From the NCBI GenBank assembly GCA_028707175.1, contig JAQTUV010000001.1, positions 248,001 through 312,000 of the forward strand: 64,000 nt of DNA, given 5' to 3'. The notes below the pieces were generated by a model. It was given only the letters and a program-made list of their open reading frames with translations. It did not search any database and was not told the origin of the DNA. Positions 42,421 to 50,341 of this stretch are shown here, one piece after another. This stretch comes from Sideroxydans sp. (GTDB lineage Bacteria; Pseudomonadota; Gammaproteobacteria; Burkholderiales; Gallionellaceae). The translations under genes and the position numbers were made by a program. Position 1 is the stretch's first letter; each line of letters starts with the position of its first letter.

Positions 42421-42786
42421 CTACATTCGACGAAATGTTCTTACTTCTCCCCGGCGAGACTCCCTCGCCTTCTCCGCTCCATTTACTGCACCCCACGCAC
42501 CTGCTGCGGCTGCAATAAGTAAGCCCCAAATGCCAATACCCCAACCGCTTGAAATCTTCCATCCATACTGCGAGTTCAAGAGCATTGGAAGGGCATATAG
42601 TACAAAGAGCGAGCCAGCGCCCCAGATGGTAGCGCCTATCTTTCTACCCTCAGCCTGTTCTGCCCAAGTAGCGCCGTAAACAACTGAACCTTGACATCCT
42701 TGGCATACGCTAACGCCATAGTCAAATTCGTAGTGGCACATACCACATTTGATTGATTCGATTTGTGACAAATTATTCTCCTTCAA
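42421..42786 (-). CDS. Cassette gene 1: small zinc-ribbon membrane protein
   Basis: A 121-residue protein. Two CxxC pairs near the N-terminus (CGMC and CQGC, about residues 14-31) suggest a zinc ribbon. Two hydrophobic segments follow (about 50-68 and 78-100), and the C-terminus is basic. The start is 39 bases after the first core site and the stop eight bases before attC 3. Function is unknown; the form resembles short zinc-ribbon membrane proteins often found in cassettes. Confidence 0.65.
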   Translation of the reverse strand: MKENNLSQIESIKCGMCHYEFDYGVSVCQGCQGSVVYGATWAEQAEGRKIGATIWGAGSLFVLYALPMLLNSQYGWKISSGWGIGIWGLLIAAAAGAWGAVNGAEKARESRRGEVRTFRRM

Positions 42787-42824
42787 AGTGGTTGATGAAT
42801 GGGGAAATGGTGGCGGATTGAGAT

Positions 42825-42831
42825 GCCCAAC
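42825..42831 (-). other. Outer core site of the cassette array
   Basis: Minus strand GTTGGGC, exactly complementary to the R'' of attC 3, marks where cassette 1 was inserted. No RYYYAAC partner or palindrome is seen beyond it, so it may be an attI-like site, a secondary target or the remains of an attC. Confidence 0.6.
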
Positions 42832-42862
42832 CTAAAGTAGACACCCGAAAAAATGCCGTGAA

Positions 42863-42881
42863 AGGCACCTTCGAGGTGCCT
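42863..42881. repeat. Hairpin beside the cassette array
   Basis: AGGCACCT and AGGTGCCT form an eight-base stem with a three-base loop. It lies in a 230-base gene-free stretch between the array and the WbqC-like gene. A role as terminator for the latter is possible, but no T-run follows closely. Confidence 0.4.
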
Positions 42882-43062
42882 AATCTGGGATTCTTTCTGG
42901 AATGCCTTGATTTGATTGAGTGCAATTTATTTGCGCCCCCTAATTATTCCGACAAATACACCACCCTGAAAAGTGGTGGGCAATCAATCGCCGGGTTCGA
43001 TTTTGCCGCATTTTGAGAGATTGGGTGCGAGAGATTCCACTACCCCTCATCGGTTGATGCTA

Positions 43063-43797
43063 TCAGGCTTTTGATAACCCGAACCGCTTCATCGCCCCCG
43101 CCAGTTCTTCCGCCGAATTGTGCATCATCGAATCCAGTATCGACAACACGCTTCCGTCGCTTGCGCCGCTGCGCAGTGTGTCTTTGTGCAGGTCGGGTTG
43201 CAGGAATTGCAGTTCTATCCCGGCGGCACGGAATAGGGCGGGGTCGTAGAGTTCTGTGCCACCCGGCGGGTTGATGTAGATGGCTGCACCTTCGCGTTTG
43301 CAGATGTCGAGGATGCGGTCTGCGCCTTTGAGTTCGCCTTTGGGGTAGATGCGGCTGCTGGGGATGATGGTGGTGTGGAGTTGAAGTTTTTCGGCCACCT
43401 GGGTGATGCTGCGGTGCAGTGCGGTGGAGAGGTTGCCGTCGGCGTGCGCCAGCCAGTGTTCGAACAGGGCGAGTGTGTCGGTGCAGTGCGGGGCTTTGGC
43501 GTAGGCGGTGGCGAGGCTGCGTTGCAGGCGTTTCTTCCAGCCGTCGTCGGGGGCTATGTCGATGTCGCAGATGTACTTGTTCTGGCTGGCGCCCTGTAGC
43601 GGGACGGTGAGCCAGCTCGGTTCGCCGTTGATGGCGATGCGGTTGCGGTTGATCCAGCCGCGGTTGATGTAGTTGACGTCGTCGAGGATGACGAAGGTGT
43701 CGACGGCGGCGAGCAGTTGCCAGTAGCCCAAGTACGGGAAGAGGTAGGGCTGCATGATGGCTACTTTCTTACCAGCTTGCATCGCAGTATTCACCAT
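43063..43797 (-). CDS. WbqC-like family protein
   Basis: A 244-residue member of the WbqC family, found in O-antigen and other glycan clusters. The opening IMQPYLFPYLGYWQLL, then VDTFVILDDVNYINRGWINRN in its parts and WLTVPLQGASQNKYI, are typical. The biochemical role is not established; a link to sugar acylation or glycan assembly is usual by context. ATG 43797 lacks a clear ribosome site and ATG 43785 is possible. It is 14 bases after the PilZ gene, thus at the end of a flagellar operon, which again links glycans to the flagellum here. Confidence 0.85.
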   Translation of the reverse strand: MVNTAMQAGKKVAIMQPYLFPYLGYWQLLAAVDTFVILDDVNYINRGWINRNRIAINGEPSWLTVPLQGASQNKYICDIDIAPDDGWKKRLQRSLATAYAKAPHCTDTLALFEHWLAHADGNLSTALHRSITQVAEKLQLHTTIIPSSRIYPKGELKGADRILDICKREGAAIYINPPGGTELYDPALFRAAGIELQFLQPDLHKDTLRSGASDGSVLSILDSMMHNSAEELAGAMKRFGLSKA

Positions 43798-43810
43798 AAG
43801 CTAAGAGACG

Positions 43811-44575
43811 CTATTGGGTTTCTGATCGAATGTTCGCTTGTTGCTTCTGTGTCACATAGAGTTGCAACATCTTGGCGGTCTCACCACTCGGGTTCACGAA
43901 TACACAACCAGCTCGACGGCTTACGTTTCCGTTGCGCGCGGTGACTTCAAATGTGTTCTTTACTTCGATGGTGGCACTGATAGTGCCGATGTTAGGGAGG
44001 TCTATCTCGCAGTTCTGGTATCGCATGCCAGGTTCTAGTTCCACACTGTCTTCTTTACACACCAGTGCTACACCACCGATGCTGATGTCCATCACGGTGA
44101 CCTTGTGACGGATATGTGCCTGCTCAGACAGAGGGCGGATGAGACAGGTAAGGGCATTTGGTTCGGGTGTCAACAAACGATAGTAATCGCGTCGTTGCAA
44201 ACGAAGGAGTCTTGCCGGTACGGGCAGAAAAAATGCGGGCTTATTTTGGTATAAACCCTGTGTGGTTTGAGTAGAAACCCACTGGACTTTTGCTTGGTTC
44301 TGCGTGCTGACGAAGACGATTCTGTTACTTTTTTCGATGTGCCGGTTATCTTGCGGGAGAGGCGCACCATCTACCCAGATACCACTTTCATCTACGGCAA
44401 GTAGTAGCGTTAAAACCATCTTGTTATCGTCGTCGTAATAGAGCGCGACACGGTTGTGCTGGGCGACGATGTCGCGTAGTACAGACAGAATGCCTTTTTG
44501 ATCATTGATGATGAAGTCGTGTTCATCATCTTGTGCCAAGACTTCTATCTTTAGCGGAATTTCTTTGTTACTCAT
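43811..44575 (-). CDS. ycgR: YcgR-like flagellar brake protein with PilZ domain
   Basis: A 254-residue protein with an N-terminal YcgR-type domain (about 20-115) and a C-terminal PilZ domain. The c-di-GMP-binding residues are present: RRDYYR (RxxxR) at about 130 and DISIGG (D/NxSxxG) at about 165. When loaded with c-di-GMP, YcgR slows the motor through FliG/MotA. Two GGDEF enzymes in the window could supply the signal. It is eight bases after the FlhB-like gene. Confidence 0.87.
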   Translation of the reverse strand: MSNKEIPLKIEVLAQDDEHDFIINDQKGILSVLRDIVAQHNRVALYYDDDNKMVLTLLLAVDESGIWVDGAPLPQDNRHIEKSNRIVFVSTQNQAKVQWVSTQTTQGLYQNKPAFFLPVPARLLRLQRRDYYRLLTPEPNALTCLIRPLSEQAHIRHKVTVMDISIGGVALVCKEDSVELEPGMRYQNCEIDLPNIGTISATIEVKNTFEVTARNGNVSRRAGCVFVNPSGETAKMLQLYVTQKQQANIRSETQ

Positions 44576-44583
44576 GATGCCGC

Positions 44584-44916
44584 CTATTTGAAATTGACTT
44601 GCTGCGATTCTAGTGTGGATGGTGGGGTGTCAGTGCGAGGAAAAGCAGGGATTTCCCCGCGTTCTAATCGATATAGCCACGCCAACAGTTCTGCCACGGC
44701 CAGATAGAGTTGTGGCGGGATATGCTGATCGAGTTCGACTTGCATCAACATACCAACCAGTTGCTCTGATTCATGGACATATACGCCGTGTTCTTTGGCG
44801 CGTTCGATGATCGCTTGAGCGATCAAGCCTCGGCCACTCGCGACAACCTTGGGCGCGGCATCGCCATGATGGTAGGCAAGGGCGACAGCCATTTGACGGG
44901 AATTGGGCGTGCTCAT
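44584..44916 (-). CDS. FlhB C-terminal domain paralogue (FlhX-like)
   Basis: A 110-residue protein equal to the cytoplasmic C-terminal domain of FlhB without its membrane part: MAVALAYHHGDAAPKVVASGRG and IIERAKEHGVYVHE in separate blocks are typical. The NPTH cleavage site is not present. Such stand-alone domains can replace the cut FlhB fragment in export specificity switching. It overlaps the FliK-like gene by four bases, which supports a joint role in the switch. Confidence 0.85.
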   Translation of the reverse strand: MSTPNSRQMAVALAYHHGDAAPKVVASGRGLIAQAIIERAKEHGVYVHESEQLVGMLMQVELDQHIPPQLYLAVAELLAWLYRLERGEIPAFPRTDTPPSTLESQQVNFK

Positions 44917-45977
44917 CGTTGCGCGGGCTCCATCGTTTCGATCCGTGTCTGGAGTACATGGATATCGCGCTGGTTCAGTGCGGACACTAATTGTGTACTG
45001 GCATTGCCCATTAGGGTGCGGGTCGCTTCATTACGCGCGATAAGCGTGAGGTTGACCGCCCCCGCACTAAAGTTCAGACGGGCAGACAAGGTGCCCAAAT
45101 GAGGTAGGTCGAGTTGTATCTCGGTTGTCCATTGCCCCGCTTCTGGTTCTTGCTCACGTCTTGTTTGGTGGCGCGGGGTTTCTTCTCGCACTTCCCAGCG
45201 CATCTCTTGCCCCTCCCACGCTTGTCCTTGCCACAAGACTTGATGTGTCTCTAATGCATGAAGTTGTTGTTGTACGAGGGTTTGTAGCGGTGTTGGGATC
45301 GCAGCTCTGGCGTCGAGTGGGGTGGGCTGCAAATTGGCAGGACTTGTTTGTGGATTCAGTGTGTTGGAGCGTGAGTCGAGTGTGGTATTGGCGGGGGGCG
45401 TCGATGTTGATTGGGTAAGTTGATTCTGCGGTTCTTGTAGGAGTTGTGGCGTGCTACGCATGCCTGCGATCCATTGCGCTTGATGGGATTCGTAAAATAA
45501 TCCGCTATGACTCAGTGCTTGATTGAGTTTTCCAGCTAGGGCATTGATGTCGGGGGATATTTCGTTCTTGGCCCAGAGGGGCGTGGCCTCAATGGGTTTG
45601 GTATAGCGTTGTTCGAGCGGCTGTTGCGACATCGAAGAAAGCAGTTTGGATGCTGAACTCAACTGTTCCGCAGTCGAAATGGGATTGGCAGAGGTGAGTA
45701 GGGCGAACGTTACGTTAGGTTGGAGCGCGGTGACCTTCAGTGAGATGGTGTCGCCACTGCGGACGAAGGCGGGCAATTGCATCTGTACCAGTTGATCCGC
45801 AATACGAACTTGGAATTGACCGGGTGCGGTTTGAGTTTGTACTGCTCCTTGCAGTTGTTGCCCAACTTCAAATTTTAATGCTTTGGCGGGGGATGCCTTA
45901 TCGGTCGCTGCGCTAATGAGAGGCTTGTCATTGAGGGCCAGTTTGCTAAGAGCAGCAGCGAGCGGGTTAATCGGCAT
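44913..45977 (-). CDS. Second FliK-like hook-length control protein
   Basis: A 354-residue protein. The first 200 residues are Gln/Thr/Ser-rich with a beta-like module (VGQQLQGAVQTQTAPGQFQV in part). The C-terminal 100 residues are FliK-like, with QLDLPHLGTLSARLNFSAG in part and LMGNASTQLVSALNQRDIHV in part. It shares the layout of FliK but is divergent from the copy at 22001. Coupling to the FlhB-like gene suggests the two act together in export control. Start ATG 45977 was kept; no strong alternative. Confidence 0.75.
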   Translation of the reverse strand: MPINPLAAALSKLALNDKPLISAATDKASPAKALKFEVGQQLQGAVQTQTAPGQFQVRIADQLVQMQLPAFVRSGDTISLKVTALQPNVTFALLTSANPISTAEQLSSASKLLSSMSQQPLEQRYTKPIEATPLWAKNEISPDINALAGKLNQALSHSGLFYESHQAQWIAGMRSTPQLLQEPQNQLTQSTSTPPANTTLDSRSNTLNPQTSPANLQPTPLDARAAIPTPLQTLVQQQLHALETHQVLWQGQAWEGQEMRWEVREETPRHQTRREQEPEAGQWTTEIQLDLPHLGTLSARLNFSAGAVNLTLIARNEATRTLMGNASTQLVSALNQRDIHVLQTRIETMEPAQR

Positions 45978-45995
45978 GGTTCATCGCATGGGGGC

Positions 45996-46316
45996 TTATC
46001 CCTGCGCCAAATAGGCATTTTGCAGACGTTGTTCGCTGCGCGTGCTTTGCATGATACGTTCGAGTTGTCGCATCCAAGGGTCGGTGAAGCTGCGAATGGC
46101 TTTGTCGTCCGCGAGCATCTTACGAATCAAGTCAGCTTTTTGTTTGCGTGATGCTTCATCCGTCGGTACGACATCGCGTGGTTTGATCTCGGCAACGGTT
46201 TGGGCGCAGCGCTTTTCTAAATCGACCAATGTATCCCATTCGCCCGCAGCAGCGGCGTCACGCATGGCTGCCGTGATGTTGGAGAGACGTTGGTAGTCTT
46301 CTACGATGAGGGTCAT
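45996..46316 (-). CDS. fliT: Flagellar export chaperone FliT
   Basis: A 106-residue helical protein in the place of FliT, directly after fliS. FliT binds the cap protein FliD and guides it to the export gate. Ribosome site GGAAGG lies inside the end of fliS. ATG 46316 is chosen; GTG 46319, adjacent to the fliS stop, is equally possible. Sequence conservation is low in this family, so position is important evidence. Confidence 0.8.
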   Translation of the reverse strand: MTLIVEDYQRLSNITAAMRDAAAAGEWDTLVDLEKRCAQTVAEIKPRDVVPTDEASRKQKADLIRKMLADDKAIRSFTDPWMRQLERIMQSTRSEQRLQNAYLAQG

Positions 46317-46319
46317 CAC

Positions 46320-46784
46320 TTACATCCTTCCATAAACCAACGCAGCAGGTTTTTTTGGGGCGATGGGTTCGTTGTGGGGGGCGCTGCTAGTTACAACAGC
46401 AGGTTGGCGAATGCTATCCCAAGCGCCTTTAAGTTCGTCTAGCAGGCGGGTAACTTCATCGAGTGCGTCGATGTCATTTTTTAAATTAGCGGTGAGTAAG
46501 CGTGAGCACATGTAGTCGTAGAGGGCATCCAGATTTTGGGCTAACTCGCCCCCTACATTCTTATCTAGGCTGGCTTTAAGTCCTTCGTCGATGATGAGCA
46601 TGGCGTGCGAGATCGCTTTGCCTTTAGCGGGAATATCTTTTCGCAGAATACCGTTCTTTGCATTTGCGATGGCTAACAGTGCGCCTTGGTAAAGCATGGC
46701 GATGAGTTTATGCGGGTCTGCGGCAAGTACGCCAGATTCGACTCCGATGGTGGAATAGGCTTTGCTACCGGTGCGTGCGTTCAT
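46320..46784 (-). CDS. fliS: Flagellin export chaperone FliS
   Basis: A 154-residue FliS. The N-terminal AYSTIGVESGVLAADPHKLIAMLYQGAL in its blocks YSTIGVES and PHKLIAMLY, and LLDELKGAWDSI near the C-terminus, are typical. It keeps flagellin unfolded before export. The C-terminal 20 residues are Pro/Ala-rich and variable. It lies between fliD and fliT. Confidence 0.94.
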   Translation of the reverse strand: MNARTGSKAYSTIGVESGVLAADPHKLIAMLYQGALLAIANAKNGILRKDIPAKGKAISHAMLIIDEGLKASLDKNVGGELAQNLDALYDYMCSRLLTANLKNDIDALDEVTRLLDELKGAWDSIRQPAVVTSSAPHNEPIAPKKPAALVYGRM

Positions 46785-46837
46785 GATAGAGCCTCTATAG
46801 TTGAGTTGATCAGGTGCATGATTGAAATGCTTTTCAT

Positions 46838-48274
46838 TTACGGCAATCTCGACAGTTGTTGAGTCAAGTAGGTACTGGTTTGGTTCATTCCCATCAGGGC
46901 GACGTTAAGTGCAGTGTATTGTTTGCGATACATGTTTTCCAAGCTCACCATACGTGCTTCTAAAGCAACGCGTTGTGTGGCGATGTCTTTTATGGAATTG
47001 TTCAGTGCGCTCGTTCGATTTGCAAATGTACCTGTGGTGGCTAGATTGCTGGTTGCCCAAGTATCAAAACGAGTTGCGAAGCCTGTTGAGTTGTTGAATA
47101 AATTAGCGACGCCGCTGAAGTCGCTGGATAGTGCGCTGTTTAATTTTGCGCTGTCTAATTGCATCGTGCCATCGGTTTTGAATGACATACCTGCATCAAA
47201 AAGATGGGTCAATGTGCCACTGCTAACCGCTGTTGTAGCGATATCGCGCATCTGTGTTTGCAGTGAACGCAAGGTTGCATCGCCCGCCAATGATGATCCG
47301 GATTTATAAGCCGACGAGTTTTTCATCGCGGTAAATAGATCATTGTAGGCAGTGACGAAGCTATTTACAGCCGTGGTGACACCTGTAGTGTTACGGGTGA
47401 CATTCAGTGTCACGGGGGCAGTGGTGACTTTGCTCAGATTGAGCGTGATGCCTTGCACTGCATCGGTGATCGTATTGCTCTCTTTGGTAATAGCGATGCC
47501 ATTCATGGTCAGTGCTGCGTTCTGTGCGGCAACGGTTTGGTTCAAATGTTGCGCTGCAGGTAAGCCAGCAGGGTCATGCGCCAATAAAGTATTGAGTGTG
47601 CCGTCACCGCCGCTGGTGGTGATCTTTAGGCTATTGCTGACGCCAGTGTTGTTTGACGATAGAGCAAGGCGATACGGGGTAGCACTACCATCATTCACGA
47701 TGCTGGCCGTTACGCCAAGGCCAGCTGCATTGATGGCATCACGAATCCCAGCTAACGAGTTGTTGGTGCCATCGATGGTGATGCTTTGTACTGTACTACC
47801 ATTCGTGGCAAAGCTGGCGCTAGTATAAGTACCTGACGAGAGCGTGCCGCCGGTGATGGTGCCGAAGTCGAAGCTGATGGTGGTTGCTGTGCCGTCACTG
47901 ATTGCGGCGGTATCACTGGACTGGCCAGCGGCGACCAGATTTTGCGATTGCGCTAGGCTCGATACAGTTAAAGAATAGGTCCCCGCGACGGCTGAGCTGC
48001 CTGCCGTAGCGGAGAAGATAGAGGAGTCGGATACGCTAGCATTGAGTGATAGTAGGCTACTTGAGCTACTGCTTCCCAAATTTTGCACAGCAGTTTGCAA
48101 GGTGGACATCTTGCTTTGAATCATGCCCAATGCACTGACTTGTGCGTTATAGCTAGTCTCCTTTGTATCTAAGCGTGTAATGGGTTTACGTTCGATAGTC
48201 ATCAAGCCAGTTACGATGGCATTGACGTCCACTCCCATTCCAGATGTTCCGCTTGTGGCTGCTGTGCTAGCCAT
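46838..48274 (-). CDS. fliD: Flagellar filament cap protein FliD
   Basis: A 478-residue FliD. The N-terminal block GMGVDVNAIVTGLMTIERKPI in part, central Ser/Thr/Gly-rich domains, and C-terminal FliD_C ending LENMYRKQYTALNVALMGMNQ in part with the STYLTQQLSRL tail are as expected. It caps the growing filament and helps flagellin fold. It is twelve bases after flaG, in flaG-fliD-fliS-fliT. Confidence 0.95.
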   Translation of the reverse strand: MASTAATSGTSGMGVDVNAIVTGLMTIERKPITRLDTKETSYNAQVSALGMIQSKMSTLQTAVQNLGSSSSSSLLSLNASVSDSSIFSATAGSSAVAGTYSLTVSSLAQSQNLVAAGQSSDTAAISDGTATTISFDFGTITGGTLSSGTYTSASFATNGSTVQSITIDGTNNSLAGIRDAINAAGLGVTASIVNDGSATPYRLALSSNNTGVSNSLKITTSGGDGTLNTLLAHDPAGLPAAQHLNQTVAAQNAALTMNGIAITKESNTITDAVQGITLNLSKVTTAPVTLNVTRNTTGVTTAVNSFVTAYNDLFTAMKNSSAYKSGSSLAGDATLRSLQTQMRDIATTAVSSGTLTHLFDAGMSFKTDGTMQLDSAKLNSALSSDFSGVANLFNNSTGFATRFDTWATSNLATTGTFANRTSALNNSIKDIATQRVALEARMVSLENMYRKQYTALNVALMGMNQTSTYLTQQLSRLP

Positions 48275-48286
48275 GATTCCTCCGGA

Positions 48287-48661
48287 TTACGCCTTTTGTT
48301 GCAACAATAAACCGCTTTGGAATTCGTCGATCCCGCGTGCAATGGCCAACACGGCTTCATTGGGGTATTGCATGAGGGTGTCACCCGTCTCTTTATCCAT
48401 TAACTTGATGACTTGTTTGTTGGTGGATTTGTCGACGCTGATACTTAACTCCAAGCTCTTATTGGTTTGCTGTAGTGCTACGTTGATCTTATCGACCTCG
48501 TGTTTCAATTGTCCTGCAGTGGGTTGTACTGCTACGTCACCGCCGGATGTCGAGGTCACCTCACTTCTTGCGGTAACTTGTGCTCCAGCACCGACAGACC
48601 CGCTATTGCTAGGGAGTCTGATGGGGGCGGGTGTAGCGCCGCTAGTGTTTTGGATGAGCAT
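48287..48661 (-). CDS. flaG: FlaG family protein
   Basis: A 124-residue FlaG, with a variable Ser/Thr-rich N-terminus and the conserved C-terminal domain: LELSISVDKSTNKQVIKLMD in part and LMQYPNEAVLAIARGID in part. FlaG influences filament length in polar flagellates. It lies between the flagellin genes and fliD, the usual place. A stem-loop separates it from the preceding flagellin. Confidence 0.9.
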   Translation of the reverse strand: MLIQNTSGATPAPIRLPSNSGSVGAGAQVTARSEVTSTSGGDVAVQPTAGQLKHEVDKINVALQQTNKSLELSISVDKSTNKQVIKLMDKETGDTLMQYPNEAVLAIARGIDEFQSGLLLQQKA

Positions 48662-48680
48662 TTTGCCTCTCCTTATTCAA

Positions 48681-48711
48681 TTCTCCCTTGCCTGTTCAGA
48701 GCAAGGGAGAA
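48681..48711 (-). terminator. Stem-loop after second flagellin gene
   Basis: Eleven-base arms (48681-48691 and 48701-48711) with a nine-base loop, ten bases after the flagellin stop. There is no T-run, so it may act as partial terminator or protect the 3' end of flagellin mRNA. Confidence 0.55.
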
Positions 48712-48721
48712 GTTTCCTCAA

Positions 48722-49438
48722 TTAACGTAATAGTGACAGTACATTGTTAGGCACTTGGTTCGCTTGCGCCAACATTGCCGTACCTGCTTGTTGCAAGATT
48801 TGGTTACGGGTCATGCTGGTTGTTTCAGTTGCGTAGTCGGTATCCATCACTCGGCTGTAAGCAGCAGAGGTGTTCACTGACTGTGTTTGCAGGTTGTTGA
48901 TGGCGGATTGGAAAGTCGCCATGTCAGCACCGTATGATGCACGTGCAGTGGTCACCAATGTGATGTCTGCATCAATGCCTGCGAGTGTTGCTAATCCACC
49001 GAGAGAGGCTTTTGTGCCGACGCCTGTCACTGTGCCACCGTTGGAGTTCACCACGACTGCACCAGTGTTACCTGCCAATCCCAAGATACGGGTGTTTTCT
49101 GCGAGTAGCGCGGTTGTCTCTGTACCAGAGGCTGTACCTGCTCCTTGCACGGCGATTTCACGCAGACGTTGCAAGTTTTCTAGCACTTGTTGGTGATAAC
49201 CGTCGTTGGTTTGAGCGGTTGAGATGCCGTCGTTGGCGTTGCGGATGGCTTGGTTGGCACCACGGATTTGGCTGTCATAACCGGTGGCAGTAACCATGCC
49301 GGTTGGATCGTCCTTTGCGCTGTTGATACGCACGCCTGAAGACAAACGAGCCATCGCAGTTTGCAATGCGAGGTTTGATTTGTTCAAAGCAGCGCCGCCG
49401 AACAGAGACGATACGTTTGTGTTGATGACTTGGGCCAT
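48722..49438 (-). CDS. fliC: Flagellin (downstream copy)
   Basis: A 238-residue flagellin with the D0/D1 N-terminal (LFGGAALNKSNLALQTAMARLSSG in its parts SNLALQ and RLSSGVRINSAKDD) and C-terminal (LAQANQVPNNVLSLLR) domains. The middle is very short, so the D2/D3 domains are nearly absent. The protein is identical to that of 49512-50228. An AAGGAG site lies before the ATG. No sigma-28 promoter is seen in the 73-base gap, so it probably depends on read-through from the upstream copy. Confidence 0.96.
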   Translation of the reverse strand: MAQVINTNVSSLFGGAALNKSNLALQTAMARLSSGVRINSAKDDPTGMVTATGYDSQIRGANQAIRNANDGISTAQTNDGYHQQVLENLQRLREIAVQGAGTASGTETTALLAENTRILGLAGNTGAVVVNSNGGTVTGVGTKASLGGLATLAGIDADITLVTTARASYGADMATFQSAINNLQTQSVNTSAAYSRVMDTDYATETTSMTRNQILQQAGTAMLAQANQVPNNVLSLLR

Positions 49439-49468
49439 TTTAATTCTCCTTAAAGGATTGTTTCTTTA

Positions 49469-49496
49469 AGTCCCAACTGATGTGCTAGTTGGGACT
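49469..49496 (-). terminator. Stem-loop between the two flagellin genes
   Basis: AGTCCCAACT (49469-49478) and AGTTGGGACT (49487-49496) form a ten-base stem with an eight-base loop. No T-run follows in the transcript direction. It may reduce read-through into the second copy or stabilise the first message. Confidence 0.55.
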
Positions 49497-49511
49497 GTCC
49501 TTTGTTTCTGA

Positions 49512-50228
49512 TTAACGCAACAGCGACAGTACGTTGTTAGGTACTTGGTTCGCTTGCGCCAACATTGCCGTACCTGCTTGTTGCAAGATTTGGTTACGGG
49601 TCATGCTGGTTGTTTCAGTTGCGTAGTCGGTATCCATCACTCGGCTGTAAGCAGCAGAGGTGTTCACTGACTGTGTTTGCAGGTTGTTGATGGCGGATTG
49701 GAAAGTCGCCATGTCAGCACCGTATGATGCACGTGCAGTGGTCACCAATGTGATGTCTGCATCAATGCCTGCGAGTGTTGCTAATCCACCGAGAGAGGCT
49801 TTTGTGCCGACGCCTGTCACTGTGCCACCGTTGGAGTTCACCACGACTGCACCAGTGTTACCTGCCAATCCCAAGATACGGGTGTTTTCTGCGAGTAGCG
49901 CGGTTGTCTCTGTACCAGAGGCTGTACCTGCTCCTTGCACGGCGATTTCACGCAGACGTTGCAAGTTTTCTAGCACTTGTTGGTGATAACCGTCGTTGGT
50001 TTGAGCGGTTGAGATGCCGTCGTTGGCGTTGCGGATGGCTTGGTTGGCACCACGGATTTGGCTGTCATAACCGGTGGCAGTAACCATGCCGGTTGGATCG
50101 TCCTTTGCGCTGTTGATACGCACGCCTGAAGACAAACGAGCCATCGCAGTTTGCAATGCGAGGTTTGATTTGTTCAAAGCAGCGCCACCGAACAGGGACG
50201 ATACGTTTGTGTTGATGACTTGGGCCAT
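49512..50228 (-). CDS. fliC: Flagellin (upstream copy)
   Basis: The same 238-residue flagellin as the downstream copy; at DNA level I find seven differences, all within about 40 bases of the two ends, with 644 identical bases between. A good AGGAG site and a sigma-28 promoter (50304-50330) precede it. As the first gene it is probably the main source of filament. Ser/Thr content is modest in the short central part, where glycans could be attached. Confidence 0.96.
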   Translation of the reverse strand: MAQVINTNVSSLFGGAALNKSNLALQTAMARLSSGVRINSAKDDPTGMVTATGYDSQIRGANQAIRNANDGISTAQTNDGYHQQVLENLQRLREIAVQGAGTASGTETTALLAENTRILGLAGNTGAVVVNSNGGTVTGVGTKASLGGLATLAGIDADITLVTTARASYGADMATFQSAINNLQTQSVNTSAAYSRVMDTDYATETTSMTRNQILQQAGTAMLAQANQVPNNVLSLLR

Positions 50229-50303
50229 TTTAGTTCTCCTTTAACTTAGTTCACTCACGGTGATTTGCTGTTTTGTTTCGTTTAGCAACCGCCGTTGAAC
50301 CAG

Positions 50304-50330
50304 TTATCGGAGCTTCGTGGGAAAACTTTA
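50304..50330 (-). promoter_or_regulatory. Sigma-28 (FliA) promoter of the flagellin gene
   Basis: Minus strand TAAAGTTT, eleven bases, TCCGATAA: 15 of 16 bases of the FliA consensus TAAAGTTT-N11-GCCGATAA. It lies about 75 bases before the flagellin start. Confidence 0.9.
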
Positions 50331-50341
50331 GGGTTAATCAT

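Larger units (their letters stand above)
40290..42831 (-). mobile_element. Integron gene-cassette array without integrase (CALIN type), four cassettes
   Basis: Reading the minus strand, four single-gene cassettes are joined head to tail by three complete attC sites (42351-42413, 41484-41550, 40814-40871). Each cassette begins with TTRRRY from one site and ends with the exactly complementary RYYYAAC: GTTGGGC/GCCCAAC, GTTATGC/GCATAAC, GTTAGGC/GCCTAAC and GTTAGCC/GGCTAAC. The last site is cut off beyond 40290 and the first boundary (42825-42831) lacks a recognisable attC partner. No integrase gene is in the window. Genes in each cassette start close to the core and end close to the attC, as expected. 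Confidence 0.9.

Noticed and set aside
48870-49293. Two plus-strand open frames repeated in both flagellin genes (again at 49660-50083)
   Set aside because: They are antisense to flagellin and are duplicated only because the flagellin genes are.
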